A DNA stretch of 5,235 nt from Chitinophagaceae bacterium (GCA_025455665.1 JALOMC010000197.1:1-5235); one strand, 5' to 3'; positions 1 to 5,082 are shown, counted from the stretch's first letter. Numbers and translations are program-made. The notes: generated by a model from the sequence alone, not told the origin.

Positions 1-64
1 TGGTGTTGTAGGTCTCATCTACAATGTTGGTTACTACGCCTGTCACCCATTCTGGTAGCGCCAT
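1..64 (-). CDS. N-terminus of a probable FAD/NAD(P)-binding (ferredoxin reductase-like) oxidoreductase, cut by the window edge
   Basis: Reading the minus strand from the ATG at 64..62 gives 21 codons with no stop, beginning MALPEWVTGVVTNIVDETYN, and the frame continues past the window edge. The pattern of an early aromatic residue, then a beta strand of the form V-V-x-x-I-x-x-E-T-x-N-T, resembles the first strand of the FAD-binding beta barrel in ferredoxin-NADP reductase-like oxidoreductases. In that family this strand comes just before the 'F-x-P-G-Q-F' flavin-binding region, which is outside this window. No Shine-Dalgarno sequence precedes the ATG. The gene is divergent from the DcrB-like gene at 183, with 118 bp between the start codons. 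The coding call rests on the open frame, the sensible N-terminus and a promoter-like sequence just upstream. The family assignment rests on about 20 residues and is tentative. Confidence 0.5.
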   Translation of the reverse strand, partial: MALPEWVTGVVTNIVDETYNT

Positions 65-81
65 CTGCTGCAAAATTTTTT

Positions 82-113
82 GAAAGATAAGGGGAACCAC
101 CCCACCGCACAAA
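82..113 (-). promoter_or_regulatory. Possible Bacteroidota-type promoter for the leftward oxidoreductase gene
   Basis: On the minus strand, TTTG (113..110) is followed after 20 nt by TATCTTTC (89..82). This is one mismatch from the Bacteroidota -7 consensus TAnnTTTG, with a fitting -33 TTTG. It would place transcription initiation about 10-15 nt upstream of the ATG at 64, matching the short leaders inferred for other genes in the window. It is a pattern match only. Confidence 0.35.
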
Positions 114-133
114 GACCGGCATCAGCCCACAGC

Positions 134-167
134 TTGCCGGCGGCTATCGCTGCAGCTTGTACTTTCA
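134..167 (+). promoter_or_regulatory. Weak promoter candidate for the DcrB-like gene
   Basis: TACTTTCA at 160..167 is a degenerate match to TAnnTTTG and lies 15 nt before the ATG at 183. TTG at 134..136 could serve as the -33 element, but its 23-nt spacing is longer than usual. A 7-bp direct repeat, CAGCTTG at 130..136 and 153..159, overlaps both elements and could be a regulator site or chance. No Shine-Dalgarno sequence is present before the start codon. Confidence 0.25.
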
Positions 168-182
168 TACAAATAACCAAGC

Positions 183-716
183 ATGAAGACCTTTTACCTG
201 CCACTACTCATGGCACTCTGCGGCCCGTTGGCCACTGTCGCTCAGCCTGCCGATACAGCCTGGCGCCCTTACAAGCATCCAAAGGGCCTGTTTAGCCTGC
301 GCTACCCGCCGGGCTGGGCTACCCGCACCGATGACAATGGCCGTGTCTTCTTTACCTCGCCACTTCAAACCGATACCGACAACTTTCGCGAAAATGTCAA
401 TATTTCAGCCGCAGCATCACCAGGCCTTACGCAGCAGGATCTGCTCAACGGCGTTGCCGACATCATAGCCGACATCAAAGCCAACATGAACGATTTTGAA
501 TTATTGGAACAAAAAACCTGGCCGCAAAGTGGCCTCAAGGGCCTACAAATCACCTACAAAGCCAAAATACCGTCCCTCGGGGAGTTCGACCTGCAGTTCG
601 TGCAGCGCTTCTTCGTAAAAGGCCCTACCCTGTACACCATTACTTTTACCAGCCTCAGTTCCGACGCCAGCCTTCAGGCTAGTGGCATGCGCCTGCTCAA
701 CAGTATCCGCTTTTAA
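183..716 (+). CDS. Exported DcrB/PsbP-like (DUF1795-type) small protein
   Basis: The product is 177 residues. Residues 1-20 form a signal peptide (Lys2, hydrophobic core 4-19) with likely signal peptidase I cleavage at TVA|Q21. There is a Cys13, but no lipobox around it, so it is probably not a lipoprotein. The mature part has the layout of the DcrB/PsbP-like fold: an opening strand with F-S-L-R-Y-P-P-G-W (37-45), a polar loop, a second strand region around F-R-E-N-V-N-I (68-74), an amphipathic helix at about 83-103, and closing strands including L-Y-T-I-T-F-T-S (150-157). The 'F-s-i-x-y-P-x-g-W' opening is the recognisable hallmark. Proteins of this family are periplasmic or exported and mostly of unknown function; E. 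coli DcrB is needed for uptake of some phages. The start is fixed by the signal peptide. The gene stands alone, divergent from the gene at 64 and convergent with glyS. No enzymatic residues are evident. Confidence 0.75.
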   Translation: MKTFYLPLLMALCGPLATVAQPADTAWRPYKHPKGLFSLRYPPGWATRTDDNGRVFFTSPLQTDTDNFRENVNISAAASPGLTQQDLLNGVADIIADIKANMNDFELLEQKTWPQSGLKGLQITYKAKIPSLGEFDLQFVQRFFVKGPTLYTITFTSLSSDASLQASGMRLLNSIRF

Positions 717-733
717 AGCATCTGATACCAGCT

Positions 734-771
734 AAAAAAAAGGCGAACCACTTGTATGGTTCGCCTTTCAA
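734..771. terminator. Bidirectional intrinsic terminator between the DcrB-like gene and glyS
   Basis: A perfect 12-bp stem pairs 739..750 with 757..768 (arms AAAGGCGAACCA and TGGTTCGCCTTT) around a 6-nt loop at 751..756. On the minus strand the hairpin is followed by eight T residues (complement of A734..741, partly inside the stem base), which makes a strong terminator for glyS. On the plus strand it is followed by the weaker T-containing tail CAATTTTG, 22 nt after the stop of the DcrB-like gene. One hairpin therefore plausibly ends both convergent genes. Confidence 0.85.
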
Positions 772-796
772 TTTTGAAACCACCGGTACAGCGCAG

Positions 797-2245
797 TTAT
801 TTTACTACGGCAGCCAGCACCTTGGCCTTTACCTCCTGCAGGTGTATCCTTTCTTGCGTCATCGTGTCGCGGTAGCGAATGGTCACCGTGTTGTCTTCCT
901 TGGTTTGGTGATCCACCGTTATAGCAAACGGCGTACCTATCGCATCCATGCGGCGATAGCGCTTGCCTATGCTGTCCTTTTCTTCATAAAAGCAATGAAA
1001 CGACGACTTGCATTCGTTGATCAGGTCGCGGGCTATTTCCGGCAGGCCGTCTTTTTTGGTCAGCGGCAGCACTGCCAGTTTAGTCGGCGCCAGGTTGGCT
1101 GGTATTTTCAGCACCACACGGCTGTCTTCGCTGCCATCTTCCTTGGTCCACTTTTCTTCGGCATAGGCATTGCTCAGGGTAGCCAGCACCAGTCGGTCCA
1201 GTCCTACCGATGTTTCAATCACATACGGCACATAGTTCTGGTTGATTTCGGTATCAAAGTATTGCTGCTTCTTTTTGCTAAACTCCTGGTGGCGGCCCAG
1301 GTCGTAGTCGGTACGGCTATGAATGCCCTCTAGTTCCTTCCAGCCAAACGGGAAGTTGAACTCTACGTCCACCGCTGCATCGGCGTAGTGCGCCAGCTTC
1401 ACATGGTCGTGGTACTGCAGCCGCTCAGCCGGAAAGCCCATTACTTCCTTGTGCCACTTCAGCCGCTCTTCTTTCCAGTGTGCATACCATTCTTTTTGGC
1501 TGCCGGGGCGGATGAAGAATTGCATTTCCATCTGCTCAAACTCCCGCATACGAAAGATGAACTGCCGGGCTACAATCTCATTCCGGAATGCCTTGCCGGT
1601 TTGTGCAATGCCGAACGGAATTTTCATCCGGCCGGTCTTCTGCACGTTCAGAAAATTCACAAAAATGCCCTGCGCCGTTTCGGGCCGCAGATAAATCGTG
1701 CTGGCCTCATCGGCCACGCTACCCAGTTCGGTGCTAAACATCAGGTTGAACTGCCGTACATCGGTCCAGTTGCAGGTGCCGCTCACACTGCACTTCATGT
1801 TATTGTCTACTATCAGTTGCTTCACGCCGGCCAAATCGTCGGCCGCCAGCAATTGCTCCATTTGCGCAATCAATGCATCGGCTTTCGCTGTGTCGCCTTC
1901 CGCCTTCAGCTTTTCCGCATGCGCTTCTATCAAATGATCAACCCGGTAGCGCTTCTGGCTATCCTTGTTGTCTATCATCGGGTCGCTGAAGTTGTCTACG
2001 TGACCACTGGCCTTCCAGGTGGTGGGGTGCATAAAAATGGCCGCATCAATGCCCACAATATTGTCATTCAGCTGGGTCATGGTTTTCCACCAGGCATCCC
2101 GGATGTTCTTTTTCAACTGGGCACCCTGTTGGCCATAGTCGTATACCGCCGCCAGGCCGTCGTATATCTCACTGCTCTGAAAAATATAGCCATACTCTTT
2201 GGCGTGGCTGATCAGGTTTTGGAAGGTATTTGCGTCGTAGCTCAT
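797..2245 (-). CDS. glyS: Glycyl-tRNA synthetase (single-chain, alpha2 type)
   Basis: The 482-residue class II aminoacyl-tRNA synthetase charges tRNA-Gly with glycine in the cytoplasm using ATP. It is the homodimeric eukaryote/archaea-like form usual in Bacteroidota, not the alpha2beta2 GlyQ+GlyS form. Visible signatures include the N-terminal K-E-Y-G-Y-I-F-Q-S-S-E-I-Y-D-G (16-30), G-I-D-A-A-I-F-M-H-P (65-74), T-D-V-R-Q-F-N-L-M-F (161-170), and R-P-E-T-A-Q-G-I-F (187-195). Class II motif 2 spans F-R-N-E (220-223) and R-M-R-E-F-E-Q-M-E-M-Q-F-F (232-244). E-G-I-H-S-R-T-D-Y-D-L is at 306-316, and motif 3 E-T-S-V-G-L-D-R at 344-351. The anticodon-binding domain runs from about 386 to 475, with S-I-G-K-R-Y-R-R-M-D-A-I-G-T-P-F at 425-440. 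It is about 30 residues shorter than the roughly 513-residue Bacteroides homologue as I remember it, mainly in the variable insert around residues 105-150. The ATG at 2245 is chosen because homology starts there. The frame is open upstream to 2536, but that stretch is repeat and GC-rich hairpin DNA with no synthetase similarity. Confidence 0.96.
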   Translation of the reverse strand: MSYDANTFQNLISHAKEYGYIFQSSEIYDGLAAVYDYGQQGAQLKKNIRDAWWKTMTQLNDNIVGIDAAIFMHPTTWKASGHVDNFSDPMIDNKDSQKRYRVDHLIEAHAEKLKAEGDTAKADALIAQMEQLLAADDLAGVKQLIVDNNMKCSVSGTCNWTDVRQFNLMFSTELGSVADEASTIYLRPETAQGIFVNFLNVQKTGRMKIPFGIAQTGKAFRNEIVARQFIFRMREFEQMEMQFFIRPGSQKEWYAHWKEERLKWHKEVMGFPAERLQYHDHVKLAHYADAAVDVEFNFPFGWKELEGIHSRTDYDLGRHQEFSKKKQQYFDTEINQNYVPYVIETSVGLDRLVLATLSNAYAEEKWTKEDGSEDSRVVLKIPANLAPTKLAVLPLTKKDGLPEIARDLINECKSSFHCFYEEKDSIGKRYRRMDAIGTPFAITVDHQTKEDNTVTIRYRDTMTQERIHLQEVKAKVLAAVVK

Positions 2246-2252
2246 GCAACTA

Positions 2253-2284
2253 ATGTGATAATGTGATGATGCGATAATGTGATA
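2253..2284 (-). repeat. Four tandem 8-bp repeats in the glyS leader
   Basis: Four contiguous octamers on the plus strand read ATGTGATA (2253..2260), ATGTGATG (2261..2268), ATGCGATA (2269..2276) and ATGTGATA (2277..2284). Units 1 and 4 are identical; units 2 and 3 each differ by one base. On the glyS sense strand the array reads as (T/C)ATC(A/G)CAT units and ends 7 nt before the ATG at 2245, where a ribosome binding site would normally sit. It could tune translation or vary by slippage between strains. It could also be one copy of a dispersed low-complexity repeat. Confidence 0.8.
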
Positions 2285-2339
2285 AATGGGTAACAACCGC
2301 CGCACAGCAACCCAAAAAAAATGCCTGCCGGCGGGGCCG

Positions 2340-2347
2340 CAAATATA
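2340..2347 (-). promoter_or_regulatory. -7 promoter box of glyS
   Basis: TATATTTG on the minus strand is an exact match to the Bacteroidota housekeeping -7 consensus TAnnTTTG. The nearest TTG upstream (2375..2373) is 25 nt away, longer than the usual spacing, so the -33 element is weak or absent. Initiation just downstream would give a leader of roughly 85-90 nt carrying a T8 tract and the tandem octamers. Confidence 0.5.
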
Positions 2348-2428
2348 AGCCCACCCACACAGACGGGTAATACAATACCGGGGGCTGTCGGCATCAGTGC
2401 ATGGCCCGGCAGTTGTTCGCTCCCTTCT

Positions 2429-2500
2429 GGGCTCGCTATCGCTCGGCCCCGGCGCTACCCGCCGGGGGCTTCGGCCTGCGGCCTCACCCGCCAGGCAGCG
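2429..2500. repeat. GC-rich double-hairpin, REP-like palindromic element
   Basis: Two adjacent GC-rich hairpins are visible. The first pairs CCCCGGCG (2447..2454) with CGCCGGGG (2460..2467) around a 5-nt loop. The second pairs GCCTGCGG (2474..2481) with CCG-C-CAGGC (2488..2496), with one bulged base at 2491 and a 6-nt loop. The heptamer ACCCGCC occurs at 2457..2463 and 2486..2492, and the left flank carries GCTCGCTATCGCTCGG (2431..2446). The composition is much more GC-rich than the surrounding intergenic DNA. This layout resembles REP-type intergenic repeats dispersed in bacterial genomes, but copy number cannot be judged from one window. No transposase is present nearby. Confidence 0.5.
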
Positions 2501-2598
2501 CAGCCCATCAGCCACCTGCACAGGACCGGCACCCACACCAGCAGCGCATGCCGCCTCCCATCAGCCTGCCAACGATGGAGCCATTTGGCGCCGCTACC

Positions 2599-2632
2599 AA
2601 AAAAAAGCCGGCCTCCTGGGCAGGAAGCCGGC
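2599..2632 (-). terminator. Intrinsic terminator on the minus strand with no obvious parent gene
   Basis: GCCGGC (2607..2612) pairs with GCCGGC (2627..2632). After one C/A mismatch, TCCT (2614..2617) pairs with AGGA (2622..2625) around the tetraloop GGGC. Read on the minus strand, the stem is followed directly by eight T residues (complement of A2599..2606), so it points leftwards. The plus-strand side has no T tract. It lies about 250 nt upstream of the glyS -7 box, so it does not look like an ordinary glyS attenuator. No conventional minus-strand gene lies immediately to its right. Confidence 0.7.
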
Positions 2633-2683
2633 GTGCATGGGGAACGAGCTAAGAGGTGTGGTGTGGTGATGATTTCGCAGGCA

Positions 2684-2731
2684 CTAAACGCCTTTGGTAG
2701 CTTTTTTAGTGTAGGGGCCACGGGTATTCAT
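2684..2731 (-). CDS. Tiny basic 15-residue ORF within the putative small transcript
   Basis: From ATG at 2731..2729 to TAG at 2686..2684 the minus strand encodes MNTRGPYTKKATKGV, with four basic residues in fifteen and no acidic ones. It lies between a weak -7 box and the orphan terminator, and its start codon is inside the 7-bp inverted repeat that could close the RNA. It has no Shine-Dalgarno sequence, in keeping with this organism. It shows no run of one amino acid like an attenuation leader peptide. I do not recognise it, and an ORF this short can easily arise by chance. Confidence 0.15.
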   Translation of the reverse strand: MNTRGPYTKKATKGV

Positions 2732-2743
2732 GCACCCGATTGC

Positions 2744-2757
2744 GCTACGAAAGTAGC
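2744..2757. other. Short GNRA-tetraloop hairpin overlapping the small-transcript -7 box
   Basis: On the plus strand, GCTAC (2744..2748) pairs perfectly with GTAGC (2753..2757) around a GAAA loop (2749..2752). The minus-strand box TACTTTCG falls inside it. It is flanked by two copies of ACCCGATTG, at 2734..2742 and 2770..2778, in direct orientation 36 bp apart. The sequence is clear; any role as an operator is inference. Confidence 0.4.
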
Positions 2758-2852
2758 AGGCCGCCTATTACCCGATTGTTAAGTTCCACCTAATAAAAAA
2801 TTTAATCAGCAGTGCATGTATGTACTTGTTTTTTAATTGCTTACGCAGCCTG

Positions 2853-2861
2853 TACCTTTTG
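2853..2861 (+). promoter_or_regulatory. -7 promoter box of the SIMPL gene, which decides its start codon
   Basis: TACCTTTTG is close to TAnnTTTG, and a TTG-T-rich patch at 2826..2834 may act as the -33 region, though its spacing of about 24 nt is long. Initiation near 2866 lies downstream of the in-frame ATG at 2812. It leaves only the ATG at 2878 usable, with a leader of about a dozen bases. Confidence 0.45.
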
Positions 2862-2877
2862 CTCAAAATATGCTTTT

Positions 2878-3633
2878 ATGCCCCAAAAAAAATCTCACTT
2901 ATTGGGTAGCCTGTGCTGCATACTTTGCTTGTTCAGCTTTGCTGCCCTACCAGCACATGCCCAATTGCCCGACCAACCTTGTCCGCCCGGCACCCGATGC
3001 ATCAGCGTAACGGGCAGCGCCGAAACCGAAGTGGTGCCTGATATCATTATTGTGAGCGTTACCCTGCGTGAATACAACCGCAGCCGCGACGAAAAACTCG
3101 ACCTTGCTACCATCAGAGAACAGTTTTTGGCCACCTGCCAGCAGCTGGGTATTGCCGATAGCAATATCGCCATTGGTAGCTACCGTGGCAGCCAATTGGA
3201 TTTGTACAAATCGAAAAGGCAGCAAACCAGCCTGACCGCCAACCTGACCTACGAAATACGACTGCAACAGATGAAGCAGGTACAGCAGCTGGCTGATGCA
3301 CTGGACGACCGGTCGACGCAATACTTTGCCATCGCCCGCCTCGACCACACACAAATGAGCAGCCTGCGCCGCCAGGTAAAAGCAGAAGCCGCCAAAGTAG
3401 CCAGGCAAAAAGCCGCCTACCTGCTGGAAGCAGTGGGCGAAAAGCCGGGCCAGCTACTTAGCCTGACAGAGCCTGCCGAAGCCTGGAATGCCCCAATTAT
3501 GCCCAGCCAGGGTCGGTTTTCCAACAATGCATTTATCGGTGGCGATTTTGCCGGTGCAGCCGATGGAGATAATATCTTCTTCAAGAAGATAAAAATCCGC
3601 TTCGAGATAAATGCAGTGTTCAGTATTCTGTAA
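2878..3633 (+). CDS. Exported SIMPL-domain (DUF541) protein
   Basis: The product is 251 residues from the ATG at 2878. Residues 1-28 form a good signal peptide (Lys4-Lys5, hydrophobic 9-24) with A-H-A|Q29 cleavage. The in-frame ATG at 2812 would bury that signal peptide behind 22 extra residues and lies upstream of the promoter box, so it is rejected. The SIMPL domain spans about 41-251. It starts with the typical C-I-S-V-T-G-S-A-E-T-E-V-V-P-D (41-55) strand, continues through the 'V-T-L' strand (61-63) and a long helix (75-90), a middle strand T-Y-E-I-R-L (124-129), and a helix rich in K/A/R (161-188). It ends with the K-I-K-I-R-F-E-I-N-A-V-F-S-I strand (237-250), as is usual for the family. 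SIMPL proteins are envelope proteins of poorly defined role. Some, such as E. coli YggE, are linked to oxidative stress and Brucella BP26 forms channel-like oligomers. Cys35 and Cys41 could form a disulfide at the mature N-terminus. It is followed by its own terminator. Confidence 0.87.
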   Translation: MPQKKSHLLGSLCCILCLFSFAALPAHAQLPDQPCPPGTRCISVTGSAETEVVPDIIIVSVTLREYNRSRDEKLDLATIREQFLATCQQLGIADSNIAIGSYRGSQLDLYKSKRQQTSLTANLTYEIRLQQMKQVQQLADALDDRSTQYFAIARLDHTQMSSLRRQVKAEAAKVARQKAAYLLEAVGEKPGQLLSLTEPAEAWNAPIMPSQGRFSNNAFIGGDFAGAADGDNIFFKKIKIRFEINAVFSIL

Positions 3634-3636
3634 AAG

Positions 3637-3659
3637 TGGATGGCCCCCATTCATTTTTT
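3637..3659 (+). terminator. Intrinsic terminator of the SIMPL gene
   Basis: TGGATGG (3637..3643) pairs with CCATTCA (3647..3653), including one G-U pair, around a CCC loop. Six T residues (3654..3659) follow immediately. The stem begins 3 nt after the SIMPL stop codon. It separates this gene from the downstream thioredoxin-like gene, which has its own promoter-like sequence. Confidence 0.65.
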
Positions 3660-3682
3660 CTGATATAGCGTCTGTATTTGTG

Positions 3683-3690
3683 TAGCTTTA
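3683..3690 (+). promoter_or_regulatory. Candidate -7 box of the thioredoxin-fold gene
   Basis: TAGCTTTA matches TAnnTTTG at all but the last position and lies 24 nt before the ATG at 3715. The T tract of the preceding terminator (3654..3659) sits about 23 nt upstream and may overlap the -33 region, without a clear TTG. The start has no Shine-Dalgarno sequence; the leader is A/C-rich. Confidence 0.35.
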
Positions 3691-3714
3691 CTGCTCCCAA
3701 ACAACCAACCTACC

Positions 3715-5082
3715 ATGCGGCTCATTTATATCGCAGGGCTCTTATTGCTTTGCTCAAAAAGCTTTGGCCAACTCCACTTCGCTCACCTTACCATGCACAC
3801 AGCCTGCCAGCAGGCCGCAGCCGAAAACAAGCTGGTGATGATAGTAATACACAGCAAAACATGTGAACAATGCAATGAAGTAGCTAACGCCGGTCTTCAA
3901 ACTGCTGCTGCCAGCCAGCTACAAGGGTTGGTAATCCCCATCATTATTACACCCGATTCAACCGAGTACTCCACCATCGTCAGCCGATATCTGCCGGCGC
4001 AGCGCAGTTTTGGGGTTTTGTATTTGAATGGCAGGCAGGAATTGGTACACTTCTGGAATAAATCGACCACCGACCCCAAAGCCTACATTGATGAAACATG
4101 GCTGGCCATTCGTAAGCAAAATGGAGGATTGAACCAATTAGATCAGTTGTCAAAAAAACTGGCCGCAGCGCCTGCCGATGATAGCACCGCTGTTAAGTTA
4201 TACCAGCTTCGTGCCACACTGCACCTGGACACTGCCAACCGGCGAATGGCCGATGAATATGCCCGAGCTGTTGTTCCGGCATGGAAAGATTCTTTCGCTA
4301 TCATTTCCACACTTATACAGCTACGCCCTACACTTGGCAGCTTTGCCGATTCCGTTATGAGGCAGGTGAATCCCAAAATTTTTTGGCAGGCTTGGCAACG
4401 GTTGCCCTTACCGATGAGAAATACAATCAATGCAGAAATCATCAGTCATACCATGTCAAAAGCTATCAGCACCAAGGATAAGTACCTCGCCGATCGCTGT
4501 GCCCGCTTTGCTGCCAGTACAAAAATAGCAGGCAGCACCGACTCAAGACAGCACACGTATACGATGGTAATGGCTCAATTTACCAAACAGACCGGCGACA
4601 CCACCGCGTATTTGCAACATATGAAAGCTGCCATGAACTTTTACCTGCGCATGAAGCCCGACTCACTGGCTGCTGTTGACAAAAAAATGATGGATAGTGT
4701 GCTGACAAAAAGACTAAAGGACAAGGCGAATATCACCAGGCATGGAGATACCTTGCAAGTAAGTGTCAAGCAGGTATCGCAAGGCTTTTTGCATGCATCC
4801 AGCATCGAAAGGTTTTGTAGCGACGTATATGCTATGCGTCCACACAGCGAGCAAAGCGAGATGGCCATTGGTTGGGCGGAACATGGATTGAAATTGATGT
4901 CGTCTCCCACATTGCTGCACACCTATGCCAAGCTTCTATACATGCACGGACGGCAGCAAGAAGCTATAGCGGCGCAAAAAAAGGCCACGGAAATAGCCAT
5001 GAACAGCTCCTCAAAAATGGCAGGCCCTCGCTACAGTAGCATCTTGCACGATATGCAGGCTGGCCGGCCACTTCAAGAGTAG
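3715..5082 (+). CDS. Exported thioredoxin-fold protein with CEQC motif and TPR-like C-terminal half
   Basis: The product is 455 residues. Residues 1-18 are a signal peptide (Arg2, hydrophobic 3-12) with likely cleavage at S-F-G|Q19. Residues about 22-135 look like a thioredoxin-like domain: an N-terminal helix, the strand K-L-V-M-I-V-I-H (39-46), then C-E-Q-C (50-53) at the start of a helix. Further strands are L-V-I-P-I-I-I (72-78) and F-G-V-L-Y-L-N-G (99-106), with a closing helix (121-134). The position before the F-G-V-L-Y strand, where thioredoxins carry the cis-proline, reads Q-R-S-F, so the proline appears to be missing. The remaining 320 residues are mostly helical. Residues 382-427 fit a tetratricopeptide pattern (W-A-E-H-G-L...L-L-H-T-Y-A-K-L-L-Y...G-R-Q-Q-E-A-I); 140-380 are unassigned. 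A redox or chaperone role in the periplasm is inferred from the fold and CxxC; partners are unknown. The gene appears monocistronic and converges on the transporter gene 9 bp away. Confidence 0.8.
   Translation: MRLIYIAGLLLLCSKSFGQLHFAHLTMHTACQQAAAENKLVMIVIHSKTCEQCNEVANAGLQTAAASQLQGLVIPIIITPDSTEYSTIVSRYLPAQRSFGVLYLNGRQELVHFWNKSTTDPKAYIDETWLAIRKQNGGLNQLDQLSKKLAAAPADDSTAVKLYQLRATLHLDTANRRMADEYARAVVPAWKDSFAIISTLIQLRPTLGSFADSVMRQVNPKIFWQAWQRLPLPMRNTINAEIISHTMSKAISTKDKYLADRCARFAASTKIAGSTDSRQHTYTMVMAQFTKQTGDTTAYLQHMKAAMNFYLRMKPDSLAAVDKKMMDSVLTKRLKDKANITRHGDTLQVSVKQVSQGFLHASSIERFCSDVYAMRPHSEQSEMAIGWAEHGLKLMSSPTLLHTYAKLLYMHGRQQEAIAAQKKATEIAMNSSSKMAGPRYSSILHDMQAGRPLQE

Larger units (their letters stand above)
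2599..2740 (-). ncRNA. Possible small structured RNA or tiny-peptide transcript
   Basis: This is inferred from the orphan terminator at 2632..2599 and from pairing upstream of it. GTGCATG (2633..2639) and CATGCAC (2729..2735) form a perfect 7-bp inverted repeat that could close the whole RNA directly next to the terminator stem. Within it, CACTAAA (2682..2688) pairs with TTTAGTG (2705..2711). CGGGT (2721..2725) can alternatively pair with ACCCG (2734..2738), which excludes the closing stem. A degenerate -7 box, TACTTTCG on the minus strand (2754..2747), would give a 5' end near 2740, but no clear -33 TTG lies at the right distance. No known RNA family is recognised; 6S or SRP RNA were considered, and I saw no diagnostic SRP loop. 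Confidence 0.3.
2246..2877. other. Gene-poor region between glyS and the SIMPL gene: summary of contents
   Basis: About 630 bp with no convincing conventional protein gene. From left to right it holds the glyS leader with four tandem octamers, the glyS -7 box, a GC-rich double-hairpin element, a strong minus-strand terminator, a possible small minus-strand transcript with a 15-codon ORF, an A/T-rich patch at 2791..2805, and the promoter of the SIMPL gene. The open frames on both strands here lack recognisable domains or sensible N-termini. They are best explained by high GC content reducing stop codons. No tRNA cloverleaf was recognised. Confidence 0.6.

Noticed and set aside
1388..2266. 292-codon plus-strand open frame opposite glyS
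   Set aside because: It is antisense to a clearly real gene, its product has no recognisable domain, and stop codons are rare opposite GC-biased coding DNA. The 752..1333 plus-strand frame is rejected for the same reason.
2253..2284. CRISPR array
   Set aside because: The units are 8 bp with no spacers, and no cas genes are nearby.
2246..2536. 97-residue N-terminal extension of glyS in the same open frame
   Set aside because: The extension translates the tandem octamers and the GC-rich hairpin element. It has no synthetase similarity, and the strong -7 box at 2347..2340 lies inside it. GlyRS homology begins at the ATG at 2245.
2599..2740. T-box or leader-peptide attenuator controlling glyS
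   Set aside because: The terminator lies about 250 nt upstream of a good glyS -7 box, no T-box consensus was seen, and the tiny ORF has no glycine run.
2321..2782. Plus- and minus-strand open frames of 80-153 codons in the GC-rich intergenic region
   Set aside because: They run through hairpin and terminator sequences, are Pro/Ala/Arg-rich, overlap each other in several frames and show no domain or signal peptide.
2947..3408. 153-codon minus-strand frame opposite the SIMPL gene
   Set aside because: It is a shadow of a well-supported plus-strand gene with a signal peptide and family motifs.
5061..5070. Perfect 10-bp palindrome TGGCCGGCCA near the end of the thioredoxin-fold gene
   Set aside because: It has no loop for an RNA hairpin and no following T tract, and GC-rich codons readily produce it. 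It is not a terminator.
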